From Tethya wilhelma (Eukaryota > Porifera > Demospongiae > Tethyida > Tethyidae): 64,000 nt of DNA. A model generated the notes under the pieces. The model was not told the origin of the DNA, searched no databases, and saw only the letters and a program-made list of their open reading frames with translations. Made by a program: the position numbers and the translations under genes. Positions 21,846 through 32,641 of this stretch are shown in pieces. The number at the start of each line of letters is the position of its first letter. Positions within the stretch are counted from its first letter, which is position 1. Where the stretch lies: positions 239,256-303,255 of the forward strand of contig CAXIPT010000021.1 of NCBI GenBank assembly GCA_964030475.1. Direction: 5' to 3'.

Positions 21846-23260
21846 GTAGGAGCCAACCGGATGTAAGTCTCTGACTTCTAACGTCCCAACTGCTGCACCA
21901 AAGAGTCACTGCCACCTGCTGGAGCTGCTGCAGATGCTACCCCAATACGAAAGCTGTGACCAGAGTAGCGTGCTGGATTATGCCCAAGATCAGCCAGTAC
22001 TTCTCTAAGGCTTCCGTCCTGAAATATAAACAGCGGGCCCTGTAAGTTGGGTTGGCAGGTCATATATGCCAAAATTGCCGACACTGGGCAAAGTGTATCA
22101 TGCGTGCGTCCCAGATAGATGTATCAGCCTGCTGAGAATTGATCGGTTTTGCTATGTCGTAAGACGATTGTTACAATTTGGGTGTCGTGGTGTGAGTCCA
22201 CGGAGACGTCTGATTTGCGAAGATTGTTGATATGAGTGAAGTCATGGGTGTGCTGTGATGTGAACTCTCCTGGCCTCATGAACCCGAAATAGCCCAGCAG
22301 GAAGGCTGCCCACAGCATGGTTTTGTCAAAGGTGATAAGCCCTCTGGACCAATGTGTGTGGATCTGTATGAGTAGCTGTGGTGTGATGGGGAGTCTTTGA
22401 GGACGTACATAGTCCGGTGACCTCTTGTGGAGGCCTCTGAGGATGTAGGGTGTTCTTGGTGATAGCGAGAGGTTAAGATCCAGGAGCCCCGCCCAAATCT
22501 GGTAGAAGCAAATTGCACTTAGGTATGATTTGATGGTGCTCCAGTGAACGGTGCACGATAGGTAGGCAATAAAGCGTGTACGTACTAGTTCTGTAATTGG
22601 GAGTGGTGTGTAATGGAATGCTGTGCAGAATCAAAGGTACTGGTTCCAGCCTGAGCTGTATGTTGCCTTGGAAGAGTCAGCTATACCTTGATCAAAGTAC
22701 TCTTGAATAAACGTATCCAGCTTTGCGGCCCCCAGTCCGGGGTCTCGTTCACTAGCACTGCCTCCGGTACTTGAACTTGTGTAGCCTGTGGGGTAAGGGA
22801 AAGGAACAGTGATATTCTATTAAGCGAAATTGCATCTGCGGCTGTGTTAGTCTGCCCTGTTATGTGCCGTGCCACGCATTCAAACTGGTAAAAGGCTGAG
22901 TAGAATGCAAAGCAACATAGTAAGTGGACAACGAGGGGATCTTTTGCTGACTAGCGATTGAGAACTTCTACTACTGCCATATTGTCGCAGTTAAATTGAA
23001 CTCACTGGCGTGACCATTGCTGCCCCCAGAGTCAGTTCAAAAATGCACCGCAACCAATGTTACATGAGGCATCTGAGGTATCTGAGGTCACATCGGTCGT
23101 GGCTAGGAAGCCTCTGAAGAATGCTTTGCCATTCCAGTCACACAAGAATGCCCTCCACCATTCTATGTCTGCTCTTGCACTTAATTTAAGTCTAGCCTTC
23201 CTCAAGCTAAACTCCTGCGCCTAAGACGGCTTCTGGATGAGTGGGTCCACATAAAGTTTG
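21846..23260 (-). pseudogene. DIRS-like retrotransposon: RNase H and tyrosine recombinase relic
   Basis: Minus strand, with stops and frameshifts. From upstream: LSARADIEWWRAFLCDWNG, then a GCGAFLNWLWG core and FNCDNMAVVEVLNR (RNase H), then HITGQTNTAADAIS. The recombinase follows: FGFMRPGEFT (first catalytic Arg), LRHSKTDQF, HSFRIG (His-x-x-Arg) and SETYIRL with the nucleophilic Tyr. The Trp codon before that Tyr is TAG, so the catalytic end is cut off. RNase H followed by a tyrosine recombinase is the hallmark of DIRS-type elements, which integrate by recombination rather than with an integrase. Confidence 0.8.
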
Positions 23261-23280
23261 TACCAGAAAGCAGCTGGAAT

Positions 23281-23400
23281 CTCTGCTAGGCCATCTCTCC
23301 CACTCAGCAACAACTACACCACAAGAACGCACATTCCTACGTGGCCTATTCAGTCTCCTACCACGACTCCCCACCCCATGGCATCATGCGCAGCTCAAAG
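23281..23400 (+). pseudogene. DIRS fragment in opposite orientation
   Basis: Plus strand encodes LLGHLSHSATTTPQERTFLR and FSLLPRLPTPWHHAQLK, the segment that in DIRS elements joins RT to the RNase H region shown on the minus strand next door. It belongs upstream of LSARADIEWW but is inverted relative to it, so the element was rearranged internally near 23215-23280. Confidence 0.65.
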
Positions 23401-23579
23401 GTCGAGGTATCAATTAAGGTACCAAGAAATGACAGGACAGTTGTTGGGCCTTCTGTTTTCTTTGAAGCCACAGGAATTCCCAGCAGCCACAGGGTGTCTA
23501 ACGCTATTTTCAGGACTTGTCTGCCATATCCTGAGCTTGGTGAGACTAATAACAGAAATGTGGGAATGACTTTTTAGCA

Positions 23580-24150
23580 ATAGACCCGCTGCACTCATGT
23601 AATTTGCTGTAAGGGGCCTTCCTTAAGTGAGAATGTATCGATCCCTAAACGTTAACGAAAGTTCTCGAATCCAGGTATCTATACCAAGATGATCCACATT
23701 CACCTTCAAAATACAGATGGAGAGCGGACTTTAATAGCATACAACTTAAGCATTAATTTTAAAGGTAGAAAAAAAACTACATTACACTCTTATCTAATTT
23801 GTGTGTGAGAGCTATATCAGGCTAAATTAAAATTATGATGATCCGTGATAGAAAAACATGGATACTTATCAATTAACAATAATATCATGTGTCTAAAACA
23901 TATACACACATTCACACATTAACAAGGATAACTTACATTATCTGAGTCTTCAAGCTCTACTGATAAATCCCAGAAAAATTGTTACATTTAGGCAATGGTT
24001 ATTAACTTCATTTAAAATATTTATAATTACCAGTCTGTGTACCTTTCTTCCTTTTCTTTTTTGAATATTCAACTAGCCTCTCTTTACAATCAGCAACAAT
24101 CAGAATCAGTTGTTTCAGGTTTATTGTAAGCAGAACATGATCCCCTGTTC
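23580..24150. other. No recognised gene
   Basis: AT-rich. On the minus strand, 24150-24035 has an open stretch ending in a KKKRKK run, possibly the downstream end of the repeat-encoding gene that follows, but this is weak. Confidence 0.4.
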
Positions 24151-24164
24151 AAAAGAGTAACTGT

Positions 24165-24860
24165 ACTGCGTCTAGAGCCTAGTTTGGATACATGAGACTT
24201 GAGAGTAGCAGACTGCAGTTCTGAACTGGATGCTGTAGACAAATTAGGTTATATTTCGGAACTAGTGTTGACTGTTTTGGAACAGGCATTTACACCACGT
24301 CTAGAATCCAGTTTTGATACACGAGACTTAAGAGTAGCAGACTTTGAACTGGATGAGCCAGGCACTGTTTCAGAACTGATCAGAGTAGCGTCAGCTATCT
24401 TTTGGAACAGGTACTTACACTATGTCTAGAGTCCAGTTTGGACACACGAGACTTGAGAGTAGCAGACTTCAATTCTGAACTGGCTGCTGTAGACGAATCA
24501 GGTACTGTTTTGGAGCTAGCGTTGGTTGTCTTGGAATGGGTACTTACACCACGTCTAGAGTTACATGAGACTTGAGAGTAGCAGACTTCAATTTTGAACT
24601 GGATGCCGTAGACGAAACAAGCACTGTTTTGGAACTAGTGTCAGCTGTCTTGGAACAGGTACTTACACCACGTTTAGAGTCCAGTTTGGATACTCAAGAC
24701 TTGAGAGTAGCAGACTGAAATTCTGACACAACATCTGTTGCTGGTGTGTAAACATCAAGTGGTTGGTCTTCAAAGCTCGTCAATAAATTGCTATGAGAAA
24801 GATCTGAATATTCTCTATCAAAGAAAAGGTTTAGCATAAATGAGTCCTATTTTCAGCTGT
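24165..24860 (-). pseudogene. Exon encoding tandem Ser/Lys-rich repeats of about 42 residues
   Basis: Minus strand. A possible splice acceptor (cttttctttgatag, near 24815) opens a frame FDREYSDLSHSNLLTSFED that leads into repeats of the type SATLKSRVSKLDS-RGVSTCSKT-SSK--SSTASSSEL. The anchor gagactt(g/a)agagtagcag on the plus strand starts at 24193, 24323, 24448, 24566 and 24696: about 4.5 units of 118-130 bp. One unit has lost the codons between LKS and LDV, and a TGA follows the first LKS, so the copy is eroded. The repeats are hydrophilic and low in complexity. No family is recognised. Confidence 0.5.
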
Positions 24861-24991
24861 CTTCGTCATCAGAGATAGTAAACATAGGAATCTCTATAGA
24901 AAAGAAACAACACATCTGAATCACAACCAAATTAAGTGCATGAAGCATAATTATATACAAACTCTATGCAATGATCACATCTTAGTATCAC

Positions 24992-25460
24992 AAGTAAAAA
25001 AAACATTGGAAATGTAATGAGACATAGGAATGGCCAAATCGTAAAAAGAAAGCAAACAAGATGGCATGGGTGTTTGAATGTGTGCATGTTGGCTGCATGT
25101 AGTACTCTCTTTCCATGTTGAGTCCCTCATGTTGCCCATAGGAATAATTCTTTACACACTCAAACAGCCATTCCATCTTGTTTGCTTTCCTTTTACGATT
25201 TGGCCATTCCTATGTCTAATCACATTTCCAATGCATGTTTGTTTGTTCTAATTTTTTATTAATCACATTTGATCTCCAGTTTGTGTGTATACGTAAGGTA
25301 GTTACTTGTACTCTATATATCAGCATGAATATTATAGCTTGTATAATCTACTGATATGCTATCAGTAAAGTAAAGCATCTCAGCACTGGAGGCAGGAGTG
25401 TATCTAACAAAATTTACTAGCATCTTATGACAACAACATAATAAGTGTAATATTAAAGTA
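24992..25460 (+). mobile_element. Composite element, 5' part with hairpin
   Basis: Hairpin 24992-25242 and the following unique block match 17946-18440. The element breaks off near 25460; its right-hand terminal part appears at 25746-25913, so about 280 bp of unrelated sequence replace the middle. Confidence 0.8.
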
Positions 25461-25745
25461 GTAAAAATTAAGTTTAGAATGTTCCAATTCAGATGATAAT
25501 AATTTTGTTACCATAGCAACAGCCTTTCATATCCACCTAATTGATTATTCATAAATTAGGGGTGAAAGTTAAAATTTAATCTTTTTAATGAGTATTTATC
25601 TTACAAGTGGTTTTGAAATTTTATTCACATGTCAAGTAAAGATTAAATTATCTTATGATTCACTATTAGCAGAGTTAGGACTTAGCTAGGGGAAGTTAGA
25701 GCCTACTGAACATTGCCATTTTTACCCATTTCCTAATGGGCCCAG

Positions 25746-25913
25746 TCCTGAGTAGCAATAGTTTTAGGCCATGTTTTGGGGCTTGTTGGAAAGCAAATGA
25801 GCTAAATAGAAGCCTTTTAGTGGCAAGAACTCAGTTGTTAAAGAGTTATTCACGTGAATATTGTATTGTGCTAATGTGCAATCCGTACCATTCCTATGTA
25901 CCCAGTAGAGTAA
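25746..25913 (+). repeat. Composite element, 3' terminal fragment
   Basis: gttttaggccatgttttgggg to ccattcctatgtacccagta, then a direct switch into gagtaagcgatcaatg. The palindrome is cut in half at this junction, as also happens at 27255-27275. Confidence 0.8.
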
Positions 25914-26290
25914 GCGATCAATGCTCGGACACCATCAATTATCGGATGCTATTCTGACTTACCTGTGGGTGTTGCTGCTTCAAGACTATTAACATTAGAC
26001 TGCTCGTGAAAATCTACTCCAGGTTGTGCAAACATCCAGCCCCACCCCCTTTCTGTAATGCTTTCTGGCACGATTAAAGGGTGTGTCCGAAATAATCAAT
26101 AGTCGGCCCAAAAAATTGCATCACAGACGGCAGCTCAAAGCAACCTGTAAACTTGTGGTAAAGCTACCCAATCTGGAGATCAGAAAGTTCAGTTCTCTTG
26201 ATATTAATATTCCACGAGAGAAGCTGATTGCAGGCAGCAGTGTCTTAAACATAACCGTCATATCATTGAAGTTGAGCAATCGATTATCAA
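25914..26290 (+). repeat. Dispersed repeat with an undisrupted insertion site
   Basis: gagtaagcgatcaatgctc … ggcccaaaaaattgcatcac … aagctgattgcagg. The same repeat lies at 27275-28690, where it is split after cccaaaaaatc by a 1,036-bp element. This copy shows the site before insertion. A short related start lies at 32543-32600. Confidence 0.85.
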
Positions 26291-26460
26291 ACATTAATTG
26301 TTAGCATTTTCACTGGTTTTAGGCACTTAGATGTGTAACCAAGCAAGTTTGAGTGCATAATCATTAAAAGAAATTTATTGTAAACTTCTGTGTGTAATTT
26401 GATATTGCTGTATTTAATATTCTGACAGTTGTTTAATTGTTTAACAAGATCGCACNACAC

Positions 26461-26683
26461 CAACTCAAAGACGCATACAAGATGGAATGGCTGTTAAAGT
26501 GTGTAAGGAATTCTTCCTGTGGACAAAACGAGAGAGTCAATAAGGAGATTGTTAAATGCAGCCCATACAGGAAGAATTCTGCACACACTCTAACAGCCAT
26601 TCCATCTTGTTTGCATTCTTTTTATGATTTAGCCATTCCTGTGTCTCATTAAATTTCCAATGTTTTTTTTTACTTGTAGCAAA
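26461..26683 (+). mobile_element. Hairpin unit, solo
   Basis: aacaagatggaatggctg … loop gacaaaacgagagag … cagccattccatcttgtt, then attcctgtgtctcatt to aatgttttttttt. The left arm is cut by the N at 26456. Confidence 0.8.
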
Positions 26684-26689
26684 AAGTTG

Positions 26690-27250
26690 CAGGACCAGAA
26701 CCATTGTGTTCTTCGAAGCTTCCTTACATTCCTCTTTTAACTCCTACCCCTTTTCGTATCAAAAACCCTATAAAGAAAGCCCAAATTTTTCAATTGAAGA
26801 CTTCGGTTCGCACTTAGCAGAGAATCCTAACAAGGAAGAAACGTATCAGCAGTGGAAAAGGATGTATTTGTTTGAATATGTTGACTCGGAGTGTCCAAGT
26901 TTAGATGATTCAATTCTTGTGACACCTACTAGTAAAACCTGGAGCTTTGAAATCATCTGTTGCTCTTCTTGCTAAACCCCCACAGTATTATTGCTCAAAT
27001 GTTCAAGCCACCCTCTCCCATAAAGCCGATTGCGAAGCTAACACCAAGAAGTTCGGTCAGAGTATTGACAAGTGCTGAGAATTTAAGGAATATCCAGGAA
27101 AAAGAGAGCAAGAAAAGCTAGCTGAAAAGGAGAAAAGAAAAAAAAAGAAGCACAAAAGAGAAAGGAAAGGAAGATGCAGGAGAAGCAAAAAAAGAAACCA
27201 GGCAATAGGGGGAAAAATGAAAGTAATAAGAATATGATGTGCATTAATAT
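26690..27250. other. Unassigned open frame and polypurine tract
   Basis: A frame of 89 codons at 26706-26975 begins with a Phe/Ser/Pro-rich stretch and ends at a stop; it has no recognised motif. From about 27095 to 27225 the plus strand is almost all A and G (Lys/Glu-rich in translation). It could be a decayed exon. No function is claimed. Confidence 0.35.
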
Positions 27251-27476
27251 TCCCAGTACGGTAGTAGAGTAAGGGATCAATGCTCAGACACCATCAATTA
27301 TCGGACGCTATTCTGACTTACCTGTGGGTGTTGCTGCTTCAAGACTATTACCATTAGACTGCTCGTAAAAATCTACTCCAGGTTGTGCAAACATCCAGCC
27401 CCACTTCCTTTCTCTAACGCTTTCTGGCACGATTAAAGGGTGTGTCCGAAATAATCAATAGTCGGCCCAAAAAATC

Positions 27477-28512
27477 GGGTTGGTAGAACTATACTTTTTT
27501 AACAAAATAACTCCTAATATTATGGGTCTTTTTTATGTAAACTAATCCCTAACATTATGGGTCTTTCTTATGTATCTTTGATCCCTACTATTATGGGTCT
27601 TTCTTATAGTATTGACCCCTAATATTATGGGTCTTTCTTATGTAAAGAGTTCCCTGTATTATGGGTCTTTTGTATGTACAATTACCAAATTTAAGTGGAG
27701 GATTGTTTCCTAGCTCCACCCATGTACATAAGATGGACCCATATAAGAAGACCTTCTTATAATGGGACTGTCTTATGTATGTTATATTGTAATTTAAGGG
27801 GCTGACTCATCCATGCTCCACCCGCTGTACATAAAATGGACCCATATAATTGAAATTCTCTTTTAAAGGGTCTTTCTTATGTACTCGCTTACTTAAAACT
27901 ATTTTATTTCCCTAGCCCTAGTAGTTGCATATAGGCCTAGTCCTTGCCCTAGCCCTAGCCTTGGCCTTGCCCTAGCCCTAGCCCTAGCCCTAGCCTTGGC
28001 ATTTAGCCCGAGTGAATCACTCCTTAGCCCTAACCTGAGTCATGCACTTATATAGGCCTAGTCCTTGCCCTTGCCCTAGCCCTAGCCCCAGCCCTAGCCT
28101 TGGCGTTCAGCCCGAGTGAATCTCACTTAGCCCTAATAGAAATTATTAAGACTGTTTTTTTGGCCATGAATCATTGACGATTAAGCCCCTTTCATTACAA
28201 TGTGATATACATAAGACAGTCCCATTATAAAACAGTCTTCTTATTATGGGTCCATCTTATGTACATGGATGGAGTAAGGGGACAATCCTTACTTAAATTT
28301 ATTAATTGTACGTAAGAAAGACCCATAATACAAGGGAACTCTTTACATAAGAAAGACCATAATATTAGGGGTCATCATACATAAGAAAGACCCATAATAT
28401 TAGGGATCAAAGATACATAAGAAAGACCCATAATGTTAGGGATTAGTTTAGATAAAAAAGACCCATAATATTAGGAGTCATTTTGTTAAAAAAGTATAGT
28501 TCTTTCTACCCC
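27477..28512. mobile_element. 1,036-bp foldback element with 8-bp target duplication
   Basis: Ends GGGTTGGTAGAACTATAC and, reverse-complemented, ggggtagaaagaactatac. The arms consist of about five copies of a 30-bp unit around taatattatgggtcttt on each side, in opposite orientation. aaaaaatc flanks both ends (27469-27476 and 28513-28520), and the undisrupted site at 26110 confirms the insertion. The core holds a ccctag hexamer array. No coding capacity. Confidence 0.9.
27905..28135 (+). repeat. CCCTAG hexamer array
   Basis: Two blocks of tagcccta/gccttg variants separated by gtgaatcactccttag. Similar short runs occur at 35375-35425. The unit differs from the animal telomere repeat (CCCTAA) by one base. 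Confidence 0.85.
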
Positions 28513-28751
28513 AAAAAATCACATCACGGACGGCAGTTAAAAAAACCCCTAGAAACTTGTGGTAGAGCTACCCAATCTGGAGATCAGAAAGTTCAGTTCT
28601 CTTATTCCAAGAGAGAAGCTGATTGCAGGTAGGAGTGTCTCAAACAAAGCCGTCATATCATTGAGGTCGAGCAATCCAATATAAAATGGCCAATTTCACT
28701 GTTTTACTAAATTTTAGCAATTGCTGTGAAACTAAGCGATACCTAATAGTA

Positions 28752-29803
28752 CAAGTAAAAAAAAACATTTGAAATGTAATGAGACACAGGAATGGCTACA
28801 TCGTAAAAAGAACGCAAACAAGATGAAATGGCTGTTAGAGTGTGTGCAGAATTCTTCCTGTATGGGCTGCATTTAACAATCTCCTTATTGAGTCTCTCAT
28901 TTTGCCCACAGGAAGAATTTCTTACACACTCTAACAGCCATTCCATCTTGTTTGCGTTCTTTTACGATTTAGCCATTCCTGTGTCTCATTACATTTCCAA
29001 TGTTTTTTTTACTTGTTTGTTCTCATTTTTCCATATTTTTTACAAATTACATTTGAGTTAGTGTGTGTAGCTAGCTACTGAGCTAGTAGTCTGGCAAGCC
29101 AGACTCACTGAGCTAGTGGCGGGCTGCTGAGCTGGTACTTAGTGAAGTCACAAGTTGTGTAGCCTGCTTGATACTGAAGTGAAACGCACATCTTAGTCAT
29201 TTGAGCTGTATCATAAGATTTACTTGTCTTTCTATATGTTATGATAATCAAAGTCCTCATTCATCTCTTAAGAAGAGCAACCAGGTATCACAAAATAGTT
29301 CCAGACTTCAGTGCATTTAATACTAAATAACGCACACTTTTGTGTGTGGAAAGGGTCGTCAATTCAAATTTTCTAGAAGCTAATGAATTATGCATGCAGT
29401 AATTAATGGCGGCCATATGGAGGAGGTGCTTTTCGCCTTGTATCTAGCTACTCAATTAGAGGCGCTAAAAACCGATGGCAAAAGCGACTGTCCCGGAAGA
29501 AACCAAGTTCGTTCGTTCAAGAATCAGCTTCTGAAAGTGAATAGTCTCTGAGAAAAGTTGAGCCAAGATAGAAGAAGAAGAAGATGGAGAAAATTGGAGG
29601 TTTGGCATGTTTGTGTTTGTTACTTTAGCGATGGTTTTAGGCCATGTTTTTGGGCTCATTAGAAAGAGAAAGAGCTAAATAGTAGCTTAAGAAGCCTTTT
29701 AGTGCTAAGCGCTCAGTTTTTGCAGAGTTATTCGCGTGAATATTTGTATTGCGCTAATGGACCATCCGTGCCATTCCTGTGTACCCAGTACTACCGTACT
29801 GGG
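28752..29803 (+). mobile_element. Composite hairpin/palindrome element, complete
   Basis: Hairpin 28752-29015, unique middle with attctaaataacgcacac-like block, palindrome 29784-29803. Contains agtagcttaagaagcc (29681-29696), the undisrupted TTAA site used by the insertion at 33612. Confidence 0.88.
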
Positions 29804-30280
29804 AATATTTTTTCTCCAAAATGTACTTTTTGGACTCAGAAAGAAAAATTTTTAAGTCTATACTCAAAACAACTAAGTACTTTCTTGGTACAGAGTGAAA
29901 TTTTTGAAAGTCGCAAACAACCAACAGTTGAAAAAAGTCAACTTTCACAAAAGTGTTTCTTTTGCTCTAGAAAATGTTCTTATAGAAAAATAAAAGCTTT
30001 TTCCTTTTTGCACTTAAAAATTCTTTAAGTCCAAAATGACTTAAGTTTTTTTTTTTGGTAAAGAGTGAAAACTTTGTTTATTGCAAACAATGTTTTTTAA
30101 CCCTTTGTGATGCCTCCATCTTGGGTGTCAGAAAATTAAGGAATATCAGCTTGTGCGATAATTTTAAATTCTACACTCACAAAAGACCAACTCAACTGGT
30201 TTGCACAAAATAGACTATTTATACAAACATGTATAAGCCATAAAAGTACCTACATACATGGTGACTCCTTAATAGATTCT
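29804..30280. other. No recognised gene
   Basis: AT-rich, with an apparent 108-codon frame (29702-30028) that starts inside the composite element and is rich in Lys, Phe and Ser. No motif supports it. Confidence 0.5.
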
Positions 30281-30284
30281 TCGA

Positions 30285-30970
30285 CCGCCGTCCAGTATGC
30301 AAAAAGTAAGAAGGGTAGGTGTGCATCCCAATTGCTACGTTTCTCTGCACACTTGGCTAACATGTTAATCAAGTCCTGTTAAACTTTTCATCAGTTTGGG
30401 GGTGGTATCCTGAAGTATTAATTTTCTTGATCTCCAGCATTTCCAAGACAAGTTTGGACAGAAAATTGGGACCACAGTCCGACAGGAGTTCTTGTGGTGC
30501 TCCATGTCTGCAAAATATCTGCTCCACTAACAGTTTCGCAATGGTCTCTGCACTCTGATCAAACGCTTCAACCTACTTCGTGAAGTAATCTAAGAAGACT
30601 ACGACATATCAATTGCCTAATTCAGTCAAGGGCAGCTACAGTATGTCGACACCTACACGGTGGAATGGTCCCCCAACAGAAATCGGTTGCAATGGAGGCT
30701 GGCTGGCTCTTTCTGGCCCTTTCCATGAAGCACAGTTTAGGCACGACCTGCAGTACTTTCTGACATCTCCTCTCATGCCAGACCACCAGTACCAGTGTTG
30801 TACATTTCCTTTTGGCAAAATGGCCAGTGAACTGCCCTGCATGGCTCTCTTTTAAGAGCTCTTCACATAATTCCACTGGCACTACCGCTCTCCAGTAGTC
30901 AGGGTTGGTCTGCCCTAGCACAATCTTATGGGCTAGTTTCTTGTCTTCAGGGAGCCTGCCAGACTCCATG
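30285..30970 (-). pseudogene. Ty3/gypsy-type Pol fragment: integrase zinc-binding and core
   Basis: Minus strand. An H2C2 zinc-binding domain is visible (SHAGQFTGHF…, then CRSCLNCASWKG after a frame change), followed by PFHRVGVDIL with the first catalytic Asp, then LLSDCGPNF with the second Asp, and GYHPQTDEKFNRT at the site of the third acidic residue. At least three in-frame stops (near 30640, 30612 and 30590) and one frameshift show it is dead. Protease, RT and RNase H are absent. Integrase of this class inserts LTR-retrotransposon DNA into the genome. Confidence 0.88.
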
Positions 30971-31397
30971 AATGCAATTATGCTTGCCAGCTAAGAGTCC
31001 TCTCTCTGTTTCACAGCACACTTTTTCTTCTGAACCAAAGTTGTATGATGGTTCATCCAAGTTGAATCACAGGAACAAGCATGAAGTGGTTTAGGATTTC
31101 TTATTTTCTGAGCCTTTTGGTGAGGTTCAAGAGGTGCTGCTGCTATGAAGCTGAAGTTGGTGGATTATACCAGTAGTCAACTTCCTGGTGGTGAACATTA
31201 GTATGCTACATGTAGCTCTGATAAGAAGTACTCCTTAAGCCCACTAATGATCTGAGTGAATCGGACTAAATGACTATCTTACAGCTGCACTTCCTAACAT
31301 GGTTCAACTCACACGCAGTAACCTTGTTGGAGTTAAAAAAATAAGACAATACAGTGGTTAAAGAGCCGGGCCAAAATCACAAGACAATGTTACCTTT

Positions 31398-31997
31398 ATG
31401 GCAATGAAGTGTAGACGAGATGTGAGTGTAGCTTGGAAAGAGGAACATAGATTAGTTCAGCAGAAACGTCAAGAAATTATGCTAAATTCAAAGAAAAGGC
31501 GTGATTTACTTGCCAAGAAAGCAGCAGAGGAGAAAGGGACTCTCTGGGATTCACGTGATAACTAGTGTATCCGAACTTGAGCAATGTATCACTGACATAA
31601 ATGACAGTGTAAGCACTGGAGGAATAAAAAGATCATTGCCATGCTCAAAGAGCAAGTTCGTGTAAGAAAGAAAGTAATTAACCATAAAATAAACATTGTT
31701 TTTACACATAATTGGAAGAACAGACCATTAACTGAACTAATTAGTGAAATGAAAGACATCATTATCCATTATCCAGCTACAAATGATGGTAGCTATTCTG
31801 GAAATCTGGATCCTCTATCGCTTGTTGGAAAATGCGTATTGCATAAGTTTGTTGACGAACAAAATCAAGAAACGTGGTATAAAGTATTTATTCTTGGTTA
31901 TAATTCAATAACCAAAATGCATGAAGTGGCTTATGTTCTTGAAAAAGGATCATTTCATTTTGACCTAACACAAGATATTTGGAATGGTGACTTATAG
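31398..31997 (+). pseudogene. Transposon-type ORF with Tudor-like domain (copy B)
   Basis: Same structure and same upstream stop and frameshift as copy A, so these lesions predate the duplication. Here the C-terminal domain is uninterrupted: GKCVLHKF, ETWYKVFILGYN, HEVAYVLEKGSF, then DLTQDIWNGDL and a stop at 31997. This copy better represents the ancestor. Confidence 0.55.
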
Positions 31998-32119
31998 ATA
32001 GTTGAATCAGATACATAGACGTTCCCCTGCATGTATGGCCAATGGAAATTCTACGATCTCTGATTACCTCATAGTCGTATTAGTTTGAAACTTGAAGTAA
32101 ATATATTTGTGGAAAACAT

Positions 32120-32290
32120 AAACTTGTATTTCAACATTGTCACCCTTCAACAATTCAATTCAGTCCAGCTATAGGAGGTTCACTGACAAAGTAACTGGTA
32201 TAGATTGGACAAGTCGTGACATAGTCTTTTGTGTCTTGCTCAAAGGATGGAATTGTCAGATTCTACGATCTCTCATTACCTCACAGTCAT
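32120..32290 (+). pseudogene. WD40 blade fragment (copy B)
   Basis: Duplicate of 13270-13431, ending at the same tcat insertion site. The downstream half of the WD40 gene is not present here. Confidence 0.55.
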
Positions 32291-32542
32291 GGGTCATTCC
32301 ATGTGAAATCAACACAAGAAAATACCAACCCACCTCAGATTTCCCCCAAACTTGGTATGCATGTAGTGTATGTTATAATATCAAGCCACAGCAATTTTTA
32401 GATCTCAATGCTATATGGCTTCAAACTTATAACAGGCTAAAGTTATGCATTTTTTGCTATTTTTTTTGACGGTATGGTATAAATTGTGCAATATTTTCCA
32501 CTAGGATTAAGATTTTGGAAAAACAATTGGATTACCTTGTAG
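32291..32542 (+). repeat. Foldback-element left arm, truncated
   Basis: First 250 bp of the arm starting GGGTCATTCC, cut at attaccttgtag. Confidence 0.88.
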
Positions 32543-32641
32543 AGTAAGCCACCGAAAATCAGACACTGCATATAATCGGACGTGCACAGAGTTCAAAGGC
32601 AAGCAGCTGCTAGTGGTTAAAATAGATACACATAGATAACN

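Larger units (their letters stand above)
27275..28690 (+). repeat. Dispersed repeat (see 25914), split by an insertion
   Basis: Left piece 27275-27476, right piece 28513-28690. Joined, they align with 25914-26290. Starts with gagtaagggatcaatgctc next to half of a composite-element palindrome. Confidence 0.85.
31257..32542 (+). repeat. Second copy of the 12415-13682 segment
   Basis: Near-identical to the first locus, from tgaatcggactaaatg through the start of the foldback arm. It breaks at attaccttgtag, then continues as gagtaagccaccg (the repeat type of 25914). Confidence 0.9.

Noticed and set aside
24165..24740. CRISPR array
   Set aside because: Units are 118-130 bp with similar sequence throughout, not short repeats with unique spacers, and the host is eukaryotic.
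27905..28135. Interstitial telomere array
   Set aside because: The unit is CCCTAG, not CCCTAA, and it is the core of a foldback element bounded by a target duplication.
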